64,000 nucleotides of DNA, from NCBI GenBank assembly GCA_012295275.1, contig CM022679.1, positions 27,312,483 through 27,376,482 of the forward strand. Reading direction: 5' to 3'. Shown one piece after another: positions 35,113-49,478 of the stretch. Made by a program: the position numbers and the translations under genes. Position 1 is the stretch's first letter; every line of letters starts with the position of its first letter. The notes beneath the pieces are model-generated. The model did not search any database and was not told the DNA's origin. It worked only from the letters and a program-made list of their open reading frames with translations. Source of the stretch: Chrysomallon squamiferum. Taxonomy: Eukaryota; Mollusca; Gastropoda; Neomphalida; Peltospiridae.

Positions 35113-35700
35113 CAGTGGTACCTCGAGTTACGAGTGCTCCAACTTACGAACTGTCGCCCGATCGATAATTTTGCTTTGAATTACGAGCGAGCTTCAGAGA
35201 TGCCGCCGCTAGTTGGCGCAACGAACAACACAACATCCGCCCAGCATCCCGCGTCTTACTCGTTTGCTTTACGTGGTTACCTCAACGTGGATGCATCTCT
35301 GTTGTGTTGTGATCGCGTTTTATGCAGTATTTTGGCAAATTTCCATGGATCCTAAGAAAGTGAGTGCGAAGGACAGTGCTAAGAAGAAGAAGCAGATGAT
35401 GTTTATTGAATTAAAGCATGAAATCATAGAAAAACATGAGCGAGGTGTGAGTGCAGTCAACATGGCTAGGCAGTACGAGCATAGTACTTTTACGATATGT
35501 ACCATGCTGAAGCTGAAGGATTCGATAAAGGCTATAACTCCAGCCAAAGGCGTTAACATAATTTCTAAGCTGCGAACCTCTGTCCATGAAAAGATGATGA
35601 AACCCTAACCCCGCACACTTTACAAAACCAATTTATTTCTTTACATCATCTTTTATTTTTTAATTTTTATTTTATACAATGTTTGTCAATCAAACATCCC

Positions 35701-35731
<31 letters not shown>

Positions 35732-35878
35732 GACAATATTTTAAAAAGTTGGGATGGTTTTGAGGGGCTGGAACGGATTAATGGCATTTCAGTTAATTTC
35801 ATTTGGTAAAGCTGATTTGAAATACCAGCAAATTCAGTTACGAGCTCGGTCATGGAACGAATTAAACTCGTACCACTG
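35113..35878 (+). mobile_element. Deleted pogo/Tigger-type DNA transposon
   Basis: A 766-bp element starting CAGTGGTACCTCGAGTTACG and ending CGTACCACTG, with 9-bp terminal inverted repeats CAGTGGTAC, flanked by TA on both sides as expected for pogo/Tc1-mariner insertion. Inside is only the N-terminal part of a transposase. The catalytic DDE domain is gone, so the element could move only with help from an intact relative. Confidence 0.85.
35345..35608 (+). pseudogene. Truncated Tigger transposase N-terminus
   Basis: An 87-residue frame starting MDPKKVSAKDSAKKKKQ. It keeps the CENP-B/pogo-type helix-turn-helix features: a basic N-terminus, ELKHEIIEKHERGVSAVN, ARQYEHSTFTICTMLK, KDSIKAITPAKGV. 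It stops just after VHEKMMK, where the full protein would go on to the second DNA-binding and DDE domains. The frame is still open, so the insertion may be fairly young. Confidence 0.85.
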
Positions 35879-37132
35879 TATTTTGGTCTTTATTTTTAAA
35901 CCTTCACAGAGTGAATCATAATAATATTATTATTATTAATAAATATATTTGTTCTATTCCCTCCTCCCGAAAGAACAAGTCTCTCTAAATGACGGAACAT
36001 TCGGAACTCTTTCCACGAAAATTCTGAAAATATTTCCTGTCACAGGACTTACGTCGACGATGACAATAAAAAATATTTTGATGACATTTCACTTAAGTTA
36101 ATGTGACTTATTCGAGAAATGACAATTAAAGGATAGGTTCTAAAACAGATACTGGAAGATCGATTAAGAAATTAAACTGTTAACAGATTCGATTTCGCAT
36201 GACATAAAATTAGCATTACGCAATCCGAAAAGTCAGCAGTTATAAGATATTAAAGTCTAGCACTTTCACATCGATGCTGAAGACTAAAGGGAAACCACTC
36301 CAGACAAAACTTTACATTTCCGGGAAGAAATAGTTTATATAACGTTTTTAAAACAGTGTGTTGTCTGAAACAAACATGGATATGCGTACTTTGTATAGGG
36401 TTATTAATATTCATAAAAAATGACAGACAGTCAGTTACATTTTCATGGCATTTTCACGACGATGCAGCGAAGACTAAAACGGATATGAACCATTTATATA
36501 CACACGAACGCAATAAAAATAGCCACAGTGTTGTATGCAATTCAACTAATTGTAAGTTGGTACACAAGACATTTCAGTGCGGATTGAGAAAGAATGTGTA
36601 ACAATTTATTTACAGGTCTGTGATTTTTATAACATTAATACAATCTTGATTATCACTGGCAGGAGAATAATTTTAGGTTTGTATTTTAAATGGCTAACGT
36701 TTCTGATAATTAGGAAATAATCTACGGTACAGTTAGTGTCTCTGGGTGGATTTATCAAAGGCTGTAGTATACACTGTTCTGACAACATCGTGGCATACAT
36801 AAAAGATCCCTTGCTGCTGATCAATAATAGCAACCCACGAAGTGATTGCATCATATTATATTTTGTTATTATTATTATTTTTTTTTTATTATTCTCTCTC
36901 TCTCAACACAATATACTATAACATTTATTGTAACCATTAATAATAATGAAATATGTTAATGAACTGTTAAAAGTCAGGACTTGTAGTTATTGATATTAAA
37001 TGAAAATGAATGTTGTTCTGTATAATTTAAATAATAACTGACAGGCTGTGTTAGAAATTTTATTTATTTTTCTATTTATTTATTTATTTATTTGTTTATT
37101 TATTTATTTATTTGTTTGTTTATTTATCGCAG
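35879..37132. other. Upstream flank of the HERC4-like gene
   Basis: No coding exon recognised. A 5' UTR exon must exist upstream because the coding exon begins after an acceptor (TTATCGCAG at 37124-37132), but its position is not clear. The last 80 bp are TTTATTTA repeats. Confidence 0.5.
36735..36850 (+). mobile_element. SINE-like retroposon fragment
   Basis: Contains GGATTTATCAAAGGCTGTAG and AAAAGATCCCTTGCTGCTGA. From memory these resemble a short retroposon repeated widely in molluscan genomes. Family name and full extent are not determined and no tail is evident. Confidence 0.45.
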
Positions 37133-37139
37133 TGTGATC

Positions 37140-38791
37140 ATGGCAGCCATTTACTGTTGGGGCAATGATCAAGATGGTCAACTTGGAATACGTGGACTGG
37201 ATGACACTGTTGTTTCTAAACCGAGACAGTTGCTAGTAGATGATGGTAAGAAAGTGCTGAATGTTGCTTGTGGTGAAAAGCACACATTGGTTGCTATGGA
37301 GGATGGCAAGATGTACTCATGCGGTAACAATGACTATGGGCAGCTGGGACACAACAAACCTTCAAGAAGGCTAGGCATGTATTGTATTGTTTTTTCAGTC
37401 TGTGTGAGTCAGGTTGGGATGTGTGTATATGTGTATTTCTTTTAGTCTGTGTGTGTGTGTGTGTGTGTGGTTGGGGTTGAGTAGGTGTGTCAGTATGCAT
37501 ATGTGCATGTATATATGTGTGAGGGGTGTGTCAGTAATCAAGTATATGTATGTATGTATGTATGGCTGTCAGTACATATGAGAGTTTTTCTTTATTCAGC
37601 ATATGTATGTCTATATGTGTATGTCTGTATGTATACATTTGTATATGTGTATCAAAGTGTTTTTATGTATTTGTACATATGTATGTGTGTGTGTGTATAT
37701 ATGTACATGTCTTTCTATGTGTGGATGCACACAAATGAGCAGATGCATGTGTGTACATGTGTGCAAACACATGCATGCATATATGTGCGTGTGAGAATAA
37801 TAAACACAGTATTATCATGATGGTAAAATTCATTAACTGTTTCATCTACTTTTCACCTGAAACTGAAAACCGAATTGTTTGCTAACTTTCAGAGGTTTTA
37901 GACAGCCTCAAAGCACAGCATGTTAAAAAAGTGTCTGCTGGGAACTCTCACAGTCTGGCTCTCACTACAGCACACGAAGTGTTCAGCTGGGGAGATAACT
38001 CTAGTGGACAGCTTGGCAGGGGAGAGCTTGAGGAGGAAACCAAAAGAATTCCAAAGTAAGGGGAAATAAATACTCTCTTTTTGGTTTTTATGAACTTCAT
38101 TTTGATATCATGAATATTTTGTTTATTTATTTATTTATATATTTTATAAAATAATATCTCAATAAAACAAGTTTGTTATTATATTTCAATTTATTATTGG
38201 TAAAGATTGGCTGTCATATATAATAAATAGTCACTTTGGACAAATTTTATTTCAACTGTTTGTTATACTGTCAAAGATACACTTCAAACAAAAAAACAAC
38301 AATAAAAGCCATTGTTTTTAATTAGACATATTATTTTATTATTTGATTGATTGCCAGAAATGTATTAAGCAGTCATTTGCCATGCAAGGTAAACTTTACA
38401 AAAATTTAGAATTAATATATACATTTTTTTCTTTTTATTAGGCTTGTAAAAAGTCTAGCTATTCATTCTGTGCTTCAGGTGTGTTGTGGAAGTAATCACT
38501 GTGCTGTTCTTACCTGTGGTATGTTTTACCTTTAATGACATATTCACTTATCACACCTTACAATCAAACCAGTCATGTATAACGAAGTCATTTTTAACAA
38601 ACATTTCTTTCTATTTTTTGACATATATAATTTAATTTGTTTCTTTTGGAATATTCTGTTTATAGTAATTTATAAATTGTTATAGAAAATAATTTTGTTT
38701 GATGGTGAATAATATTTTGTAAAAATGTAAGTCTAATGTTTTTAATAATATATACATCTATTAATAATATATAATGTCTGTTTCAGTGTAT

Positions 38792-38855
<64 letters not shown>

Positions 38856-39802
38856 CCCCCCTAAAATGAATATAGTGTGTGAGTTTGTTTATTCAGATAT
38901 TTTTTTTCTCCCAATGCATATTAAATTATATATATATTTTTTTATTATTATTATTTTTTTTCACAGAGGGTTTGGTGTCTACCTGGGGAGATAACAGCTA
39001 CGGTCAGCTAGGACTTGGTGGGTTTCATGGTTCAAAGGACAAGCCAGAGTTCATAAACTGTCTGAAGGGAATCCCCATTATGCAGATTGCAGTTGGGGGG
39101 AACCACACTGTTGTTCTTTCAGTATCAGGGGCTGTCTATGGATGGGGTAGGAACAGGTAAATGTTACTTCACTATAACTGTGCAGGGTAACGATGGTGAA
39201 AATGATCGAAAATTTGTTTTAAAAATTAAGATATGTTGATAAAATATAATCTGTTCAGGTAAACACATTTTTAATATTTGTCCTGTTTTTATATTTGTCC
39301 TGTTTTGTTTGTAGAAGTGCTTATGAAAATAAATGCATGATAGTCTTCTTTAATCATTCTAATTGTTTATCATTTATGATTTATAGTGTTTCCATTAATC
39401 ATTAATAACTGTCATACATAACTCATAGACAGGGAATTTTTTTTATGCAGATGACACATGATATTTTTCTATGGATAGACACATGTGACTTATCACTGGA
39501 ATATTGTATTCATTAATTTAGTGTTAAACGATTCACCTTCTTAACAAAATACAAATGCTGTGATATTTTACAGCTGAAAATCCACTGTAAAAAGTTTTGT
39601 TTCAGATGGCTCCTAATGTTTAGACAATGTGGGGAAAGCCTGTGTATGTAGCAGTTGACTTTTATTTTGTAATCTTATTTCAGTTTTGGCCAGCTAGGAG
39701 TAAATGAATGAGAGAGAGGTAAAGTGCAGCTTACTTGTTTCAAAAAGAAGACATAATATTTTTTTTATTTCACTGATTATGAATCCTTTTGTTTTTCCTT
39801 TA

Positions 39803-39892
<90 letters not shown>

Positions 39893-42800
39893 CACTTACT
39901 TATTCCTTCTTTTTTTCCAAACAAAATTTTAAAATATTTAATTAATCCTCTTTCTCTCTCAGTATGTCAATAAAACATTTTTTTAATTTTATTATTTTTA
40001 TTTCAGACCGTCCTGTCCCTACTTTGTGTCGATCTCTAAGACAGATGAAAATTAAACACATAGCCTGCGGAGAAGACCACACCACTGCCCTGACACAGGT
40101 AAAAATATCTGACCTGAAGTTGATTACAGGTAAAAAAAAAACATAAACAAAATAAGTGAAAAAAAACAAAACTATCCATCATAATAACAGTGTTGTATTT
40201 CACCTTAACATAATTACAGATTAAGTAGAAAAAAATATTTTGTAGGATTATCAGTCTACCTAATGTAGGTGATTTTCCACCTGAATTTAATTACAGGGAA
40301 ATGTTAAAAATGTATGGAGGACATTACTGATCTGCACAGTAATAAATATACCACCTTAGTTTAATTACAGGTAGATATTAAAAAATGTATGAAGGATGAC
40401 ATTATTGACCTAACACAGGCAATATATCATCTAAGTTTAATTACAGGTAAGTAATAAAATGTCCAGCAGATGGTGTTATTAACTTCACATGTAATAAATA
40501 TGTCACCTGAGTTTAATTATAGGTAAATATTAAATATATGTAGTGGACATTACTGACCATGCAGGTAATATCTCACCTGAGTTTAATTACAGGTAAATAT
40601 TTAAAATGTGAATGAGACCAACATTGTCTTGTTCAGCATTGAGCTTTTCTGTTCTGTGCTTACAAGCTTTGTAATTGCTCTGTGTATTTGTTTATTTTAA
40701 TGTACATTTTTTTCTTATTTGAATATTTATTTTCTTAATTTATTTTTTTAATAATATTTAAAAAAAAAAAGGTAATAATAAAAATAAATAAAAAATACGT
40801 AAAGAAATGAGGTTGTCTCATTAAGTGATGTTTGGTTTTAAATTTAAAGATTACTAATTATTTATTAACAACTTGTTTTTAAATAATTATTCTAGTGAGT
40901 GAATAATGAATTAATTAATGGATGGATGGATGGATGAATGAATGGATCTTTGAATGGATGGATCAGTGAATGGATGAATTTACAGATGAATGTAAGAACA
41001 GTATCATTTAGAGAAATATTTTTTTGTTGATTCAGGATGGTGGTGTGTTTACGTATGGGGCTGGAAGTTACGGTCAGCTTGGACACGTGACTCACAACAA
41101 TGAAATGTTGCCCAAGCGAGTGATGGAACTGATGGGGAGTGAGGTGTCGCAGACAGCCTGTGGCAGGTCAGTACAGTGTGGGGGGATGAGAGTGGGAGTA
41201 AGGGTGGGGTCAAGAGAAATAAAAGAGTACAGAAGTACCCATGGTTACAGTGTAATTGTAATGACGATGTTTTTCCTGTTCTAGCTTGTAGTCTTATGAT
41301 AACAGTGATGATTTCTAAAAATTAAACTTATTGATGTTTTTCCCAGTCTATCCAGTTAATCAACTCATAGGACAGAACTGTTTTTCTTTTCTATACACCC
41401 AGTTATTATCTGTTAATATTTTTCCCAGTGTAGCTAAGTATCATCTTGTAGTTCAAATATCTTTTTTCACTTTAATTTTTTTCCCAGTCTAGCAAGTTAT
41501 CCTCTTGTAGATCAAGGGTATTTTTTTATTATTTTTTTTTCTCTCTAGCTAATTATTCTAATTTTTTTTTAATCTTTTAATTTTTTAATGTGGCAAGTTA
41601 TTATCTGATAGTAAAAGATGTTGTTTTTTTCCCCAGTGTCATGAACTGCTTCTTCAATAGTTTTAACATCTCAACATTACCACACAAGAAAGCAGATTTA
41701 ATACTATTTAACATTAAACATACACAAAAAAAAAAAAAAAAAATAAATAAATGATAAAAAAAAAAATTAAAAATAAAAATAATAATAAAAAATGTTTTTA
41801 TCTTTTTTTTTCAAAAACAGACGACACACACTGGCCTACGTTCCATCGTCTGGCCGTCTGTATGCTTTTGGTCTTGGTGGGAGTGGTCAGCTTGGAAACA
41901 ACAGCACCCAGAACAGCTGGAGCCCCAGCCTGGTGGACGGCCCCTTTGTGCCTGTGCCAGGCAAGGGGTGCTCCTACATGCATGTGGAGGACAGTGAACA
42001 GTGGTGTGTGATCATTCAGAAAATCTTCGCAGGAGGAGATCACTGCTTTGTCGTTGCCATAGATGCAAAAGTAAGTCTTTGTTTTGTTGTCAGATTAAGA
42101 CTGCAAAGTTAGCTAGTTAAAAATAATCTTGTTTTTAATTTTTTTTTTTTCCTCACTCAGAAGTAATGCTACAGTAAAAGTTATTTCCCAGCAGTGTGTT
42201 AGACTTAAAGTAGAAATTTTGTTACTTAGCAATTTGTACCTTTAAATACAAGTTCTAACTGCTTCACACAGAAGCAGTGATAAAGCCAAGGCATTTAGAC
42301 TGATAGATCCTTGGATCAGATCCTGGTTTCTACATAGTTAGTTGTTGAGGTCTGAAGTCACAGCTCCCTGTCTTTTCTCTAACCAGGTCGCTAACATACT
42401 AACTCTAGCACTGAATCTAGTAAACAGTACACAATCTTTGACTGTGCTTCCAAGATCTGCATGTTAAATACTCTGAGAGCATTCTTTAAATCACTGTTTG
42501 TTTAAAGATCAAGAATTTACACTACTCAAGTAAAATTGTTGGTTCTTTTTCTTTAGTTTGTTTACCAGATATAAAAGAAAACGTCAAATATTCACCACGA
42601 ATCTATAACATATTAAATAAAATGTTAACTCTCTCTCTCTCTGTGTGTTGACAGATTGGTGGGGATGTTGATGACTATCGAATCAAGGATGAAGACTCTC
42701 AGATCCTCACACTGACCCCTGCCAGAGTTGAACTCGTCTCAAAACTGCGAGCAGATGAACTTCCTCCTATAGAACTAGACGAGTATGTTGTACAGACTTT

Positions 42801-43432
42801 CTTTCTTGCAATTTTCTTTTTGCAATTTTCATTTAAACATATTCATTTCAATAATACATTTTTCTTTCCTTTTCATCCTTTCTTTACATTTTGTTAAATT
42901 ATTTTATTTGATATCAACACAAAATGGATAAGTCGTAAACTTAAGGGTTTCCTCAGAATTAATTTCCTTGGATTGCTGCTGAAATGATAATAAAAATGTC
43001 TGACCCTACATTATAATTGAATATATTATACATTTTTAAAATTATTATCTTGATATGATAATCTTATTTAATAAAGAAAAATTAATAACTAAATTAATAA
43101 TTTAATTTTTTATTTCAGTGAAATTACAAAAATATTTTCAACTGCAGCCTGTATCAATGGGTCCTTCTTAATTGTGTGAGTTCAGAAAATTTGCTTTTAT
43201 CTTTTGACTTTTAAAAACAAATTTTATGTTTGATATTATTATATAGCATCCTTTAAAAGAATTCTTGTGTTTTAAAAGGTAGTATTCATTAAAATAATTT
43301 TTATATGTGAGGAAAGTAGTTTTTACAACCTGAGCCTCAAAGCTTTTTCTCATTTTATTCTGTTTTAATTATTTTATTTATTTATTTATTAATTTTTATT
43401 ATTCATTTAATTTTTTTATTTATTTATTTATT

Positions 43433-43489
<57 letters not shown>

Positions 43490-43677
43490 TTTATTTCAAT
43501 ATAATCTGCATAAGTTAAGAATTGTTTTGCTGTAATTTGTTTCAACCCATTCTTTAAAGGAAATAAATCATAAATGAATAACAAATTTTATTAATGAACA
43601 AGTAACAAATATTAATAAACAAATAAAAAACATATTAATAAAATAAACAACAACTATTTATAATAAAAATTAATCAC

Positions 43678-43721
<44 letters not shown>

Positions 43722-44274
43722 TAAGCATATAAGAAGTATTATTGTGTTGTTTTAAAAGTGGTGGACATTGTGGATGCAGCAAACACAATCATGGAGTGGA
43801 CATGCAAAGTGTACGAGAAAATTTCCGAAAACTCAGCCAGACAACAAATGTCATCATCATTCAGAGAGTACGTCTGTCTGTGTTTGTGTTCATACAACAG
43901 CATCCAGAAATCACTTTCAAAATGTCGCTGTAACTAAATCACAATGTATTTTGTCATTTTAAATATCAGTGTGACTGGTTTTATCTGACTCTATCAGTTT
44001 TAGCTCACAGTGTGACAGTAACGTTAACAAGCCTGAGAAGATTTATAAAGGTTAACGTAATTATTATTCTTTGTTTTCCATGATGTATACTGAGGAAGCA
44101 GAATAAGAATAACAGTGTCAAAATAAAAAGCAAACAAAAAAACAACAACCAACCAACACCCCCACAAAATCATACAAATCTTTTCAAGCTTGTTATTTTG
44201 TTAACATACTTTATTATTATTAAAGTGTCTTGAGTCTCCAAAAAAAAATTACTTGGAATTTTCTGTGCATATTT

Positions 44275-44306
<32 letters not shown>

Positions 44307-44949
44307 CATTTCAATAAATTTGAAATGAAAAATATATAACTTTAAACAAAAATAATAAGAATTTTTAATTTAATAGGCACTTCATTTTTCAAATATATTT
44401 CTTTAAACAATGAAAAATAATGATTATTAAATTTCTCCGACGTTTTTGTTTTTCTTCTGTGATCAGATAGCTAGCTGTCTAGAACAGGTACTGTTGCCAG
44501 GGTTACCGTACTCGCCTCCCGATGTCGAGGCTCTCCGTCTGTTTATAATTCTCCCAGAATGCCACCTGTTCGACCAGCCTAAGTATTACAGTTCACTCAT
44601 CTGTCCCTTTGGAAAATGTATCCTAAACCTCGACAAAGTCGCTTCCAACATGCTCGGTATGAAGTTGTAAATTCTTATCAGTTTGATTTATAATCTGTTC
44701 TTTTTTGTTTTTTATCCTTTTGTTTGAAATGGGTGTGGATGTTGGATAATTCATCAGTTAAAAAAAATAAAAGCAGTAATAAGAAGAAGTATAAAGTTGC
44801 TTCCAAAATGTGCAGTACAATTTTATAATCGTTTTTTTTTTTTTTTTTTGATGTGGATGTTGGATAATCCATCTCATTGAAAAAAACAACAACCCAAAAA
44901 CCAAAAACCTAATAATAACAATAACAATAACAATAACAATAACAATAAC

Positions 44950-45004
<55 letters not shown>

Positions 45005-45890
45005 GTAGTAGTAATTGTAAATGTAATAATAATAATAATAATAAAATATGTAACAGTGAGTGTAAGAAAGGAGTTGACTGATATATAATGTTTTTGTACT
45101 TGTAGAAGTCTGGTGGTCATCATTCCAGGAATCCTTCTTCATCCGAGTTGTTGATGTAAGTTTATTTTTAACTTTGTTAGTTGTGTGCATCTGTGCATGT
45201 TTGTACACATTCAAGTATAAATGTTGTTTTTGTGTGTGTGTATTTCAACTTGTTTATTTGTAAACTTGTATTGGAACTAATTCGATATATGTTTTGAATG
45301 TATCTGGCTTCCAGATACCTGGAAAATTCTGAAAATAGTCTGTTTTTGAATTAGGTGTGCATTGTTTTGGTGTCTGTGACACCGGTTCAAGTGAGACTGT
45401 TGCTGTGAGTAGATGATCCAATCACAATAAGTCATCGTTTGTTTCTGTTTACTCTCACATTCATTCATTATCCTTTCTGAAAGACTGTCACAGATGCAGC
45501 TTGCTAGTGTAAAGCAAGTTCTGTGTGTTGAGTTATTTAATACAGATCAAAGAGACCCTACTTTAGAAGTGCATTGATATGTGTTATGTTAAATTTTATT
45601 GTTTTATTTGTCGTTGTTAAGCATATTGGATTAATAGTTTTGTAACAAGTATATTGTTCTGAACAATCAGTAAAATGTGAATATACAAATACTTTAAAGA
45701 TGTGTATTGGAAATATTCTCTTGAATTGTAGATTTACAGGCAATGTATAGAACATATTCTTCAAATGCCTGACACAACAAACCCACAAGAGGTTAGTTTT
45801 AAAATTTACATTTTTTTTTCTTTACAAGCTCATAAACTGAGCTGATTCAACTTTTGTCTGAAGAATTGGGTTTTTCACTCTCTCTCTGTC

Positions 45891-45927
<37 letters not shown>

Positions 45928-46447
45928 TTGTCTCTCTCCACTCTCTCTTTTTCTGTCTTTCACATACATGTAGGCACATCTATTTTCCATGTATGCTTTG
46001 TGAAAATTTCAGTATTTGTTTGGAATTACTGAGGTTAAAAGGTTGAAAGTATTGAGAGTGTTTTTTGTTTCTTCTCTTTCAGAGTGAAAAGCGAGGTCAT
46101 GGGTTGTATGTGTCACTGGAGATTTTGAAAAAACTCAACAACGTAAAAGTTTTATTTTTTCTTCATTTATGCGTTTTCTTGTTATGCTTATGAGTCTTTT
46201 TAATAATTATATGTATGTGTGGATCTTATCTTTCAGTATGTATGTTTTGTTTTGTGAGTGTGAGTGTGTTTGTGTGCGTTCATTTCTTTGTACAGTTCTA
46301 TCCATATCTATATTCATACATACATAAACACATGCATACATATATGTACGTACATACATAAACACATACATACACACATACACACAGAAACACAGACACA
46401 TACACACAGACACACACATGTACATACATACATACACATATGTACCT

Positions 46448-46484
<37 letters not shown>

Positions 46485-46821
46485 TGATTTAAAAATTATA
46501 CTTTGTGCTGAGATCATGCAACATTAAACAAGAAGAGATTATTATCTAAATATTCCGGTAATTAAATGATAGCAAACTATTATGGCTGCAGGTAAATGAA
46601 CAGAATGGACAGATCATCGAGTATCACAAGTTTTACATTGGAGAACTGAAAAACAGAGTCAACATCAAGAAAGATTACGTCAGCTGGCTGCAGCAGGACA
46701 GATTTAACCAAAAGGTCAGAGGTCAAGTTATGTTGCACACTGAATAGGTTACTCTGATGTATCTGCATGCAGTGTATTTTCATACACACTTATTTATTAA
46801 ATAAATCTATACATATATGTT

Positions 46822-46864
<43 letters not shown>

Positions 46865-47216
46865 TTAAGACATATGCAGATTACATAACAGTTGATGCAA
46901 AAATCATCATTACCTCTATAACATTCATTTAAAAATGGGCTTGATGATAAAAAGAATGAGCAAGTAAGAACCTTTGCATGACCTCTCCTCTTCAAACAGA
47001 AAATTTATAATTTAGACTCATAATATTTTAAGAAAAAACCAAAAACAAAAACCAATTATAATAAAAATAATAATAAAATAATAATAATAAAAATAATAAT
47101 AAAAATAATAATAATATTAATAATAATAATAATAACAATATTAATAATAGCAATAATAATAATAATAATAACAATAATAATAATAATAACATGATAATAA
47201 CAACAACAACAACAAC

Positions 47217-47253
<37 letters not shown>

Positions 47254-49478
47254 TAGAAATTCAAAAGAATAAATAAAATATTACACTTCAGGGTCTTCAC
47301 TTCTGTAATTATCCATTCCTATTTGACGCTGCGGCCAAGAGTATGTTGCTGCAGACAGACGCCATGATACAGATGCAGGTAAGTAATCATCAACTTTATA
47401 TCATCACTTAAATATCAATTCATCCATTCACTCCACTGTTTATTCAAATGAGGAGAAATCAGAGTTTCTGTTCACATACAAGTTTAACTGTTATCATTTT
47501 GTTAGTGTTATTAGTCCTGGTGGTAATGATAATATATTAATGGTGGTAGTGGTAGCAGCAGCAGCAGAATGGTTGTAGTACTGGTGGTAGAATAGTAGTA
47601 GTAGTAGTAGTAGTAGTAGTTGTAGCAGTAATAGAAGAAGTACTATTATGTTTCTGTGTATATTATTACTGTTATTATGTTTATATTATTGTTATTGTTA
47701 TCATTATAATTATCAGCATTACCTTTATTATTATTATTATTGTTGATATTGTTTTTATTGGTTTTTTTTATTATTATCATTTTCATCATTTTCATTATTA
47801 TCATCATCATCATCATAATTATCATCATCAACATCATCATCATCATCATCATCATTATTATTACTATTATTATTATTACTCTTATTATCGTTGTTGTTGT
47901 TGTTTTTACTGCACAGACAGCTATAGACGAGGTACACAGAAGAAACTTAACGAGTCTGTTTCTGCCGATTGATCCTGTGAACCCGTGCCTGCTGCTGTTT
48001 GTCACCCGCCACAACCTCGTCAGAGATACCCTGGAACAGCTCAGCAAACACACCAGTGCCGATCTCAAGAAACCACTGAAAGTACGTTTGTGTGTGTGTT
48101 TGTGTGTCTGTAAGTGTGTGTGTGTGTGTTTGTATGTCTGTGAGTGTGTGGGTGTGTTTTGGGGTGTGTTTGTGGGTTGGTGGGTGGTGTGTATGGGTGA
48201 GGGACTGTTTCTGTGAATATTTGTGTGTATATCTCTCTGTGTGTGTGTGTGTTTGTTTTTTGTATGTCTAAGTGTGTGTGTGTGTGTGTGTTTCTGTGAG
48301 TGTCTGTGTGTGCATGATTCTGTGATTGTTTGTTTGCTTGTTCATGTATATCTGTCTGTATTTGCACATGTGTAAAAATCCATATGTACACTCATGTTAA
48401 GAAACGTATATTCAAACATCATTTTTGTGATCACATTCCTTTTACATTTGTGAACTGTATGTGAGTATCTATGTACATATATGTGGGGGTAGTGGGTGGG
48501 AGGGTGAAAATTCAGGGTATATATTTATTCTAATTTTATGTATGTTTGTAATTTTTGTATATGTTCACATTTTGCTTTCAAGTGTGTGTGAGTCTGTGTG
48601 TGTGTGTGTCTGTGTGTCTTTGTGAGTCTGTATGTATGTGTGTGTGAATCTGTGTGTGTGTTGTGTGTGTGTGTGTGTGTGTATCTGTGTTCTACAGCTG
48701 CAAAAATATGGCTTAATTATGAATACTGGTAAGGAAAATTAATTTTAATTTTAATATTTTCCTCTTAAGAGATCTGATTACAATTTTAAAATGTTACCTT
48801 TTATCACCACATTTGTGAAAGTAATAAGCCATAGCCCATAACGAATAAAATCAAACTCAAACTATTTTATTGTTGCTGTCCTCATATTTAATTTGCTTAA
48901 AATTTTGTTGTAAATCTTTGTTAATAAAGCACACACTCACACACACACACACAATTTTTATAATACTTAAAAAAGAGTAAGGAAAGAAAGATATAAAATA
49001 TTGTTGATAAAAAAAAAAAATAAAAAAAAATAATGATAATGATAAAAAGAATAAATAAATAATCTTTCTGGATTGAAATTACTTTCAGAGATTTAAAAAA
49101 AAAAATGTTTCTATTATAATGACAAATTTGACCCTTTGACCTTTGACCTCTGTGTACTTTCTGGTATTGCAGATTGTGTTTGTGGAAGAAGAAGCTATAG
49201 ATGGTGGTGGAGTGAAAAAGGTAAAAAAAACAGTGAGAACAACATACTACATGTTCTTCTCATTTTTCACAGGTTGTTTTTCTCGGCGAAGAAGCAGTGG
49301 ATGAAGGAGGGGTTGCCAAGGTTTGATGTCCACCAAACACAATGCATTAGTGTATCTCTCTGTCTGTGTAGGGGGTGTGGTGTAGGGTGGTTGTGGGTGT
49401 GGTGTGGGTGTAGGTGTAGGGTGTGGTGTGAGTGTAGTTGTATGTGGAGGTGTATGGAAGTGTTGAGAATAGGTGTAA

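Noticed and set aside
42240-42440. tRNA-derived SINE in HERC4 intron 8
   Set aside because: GGATCAGATCC resembles a B box, but there is no clear A box, tail or flanking duplication and no second copy in the window.
47740-48068. Met/Ile/Asp-rich minus-strand frames
   Set aside because: Antisense reading of ATC/ATT repeats and of HERC4 exon 18.
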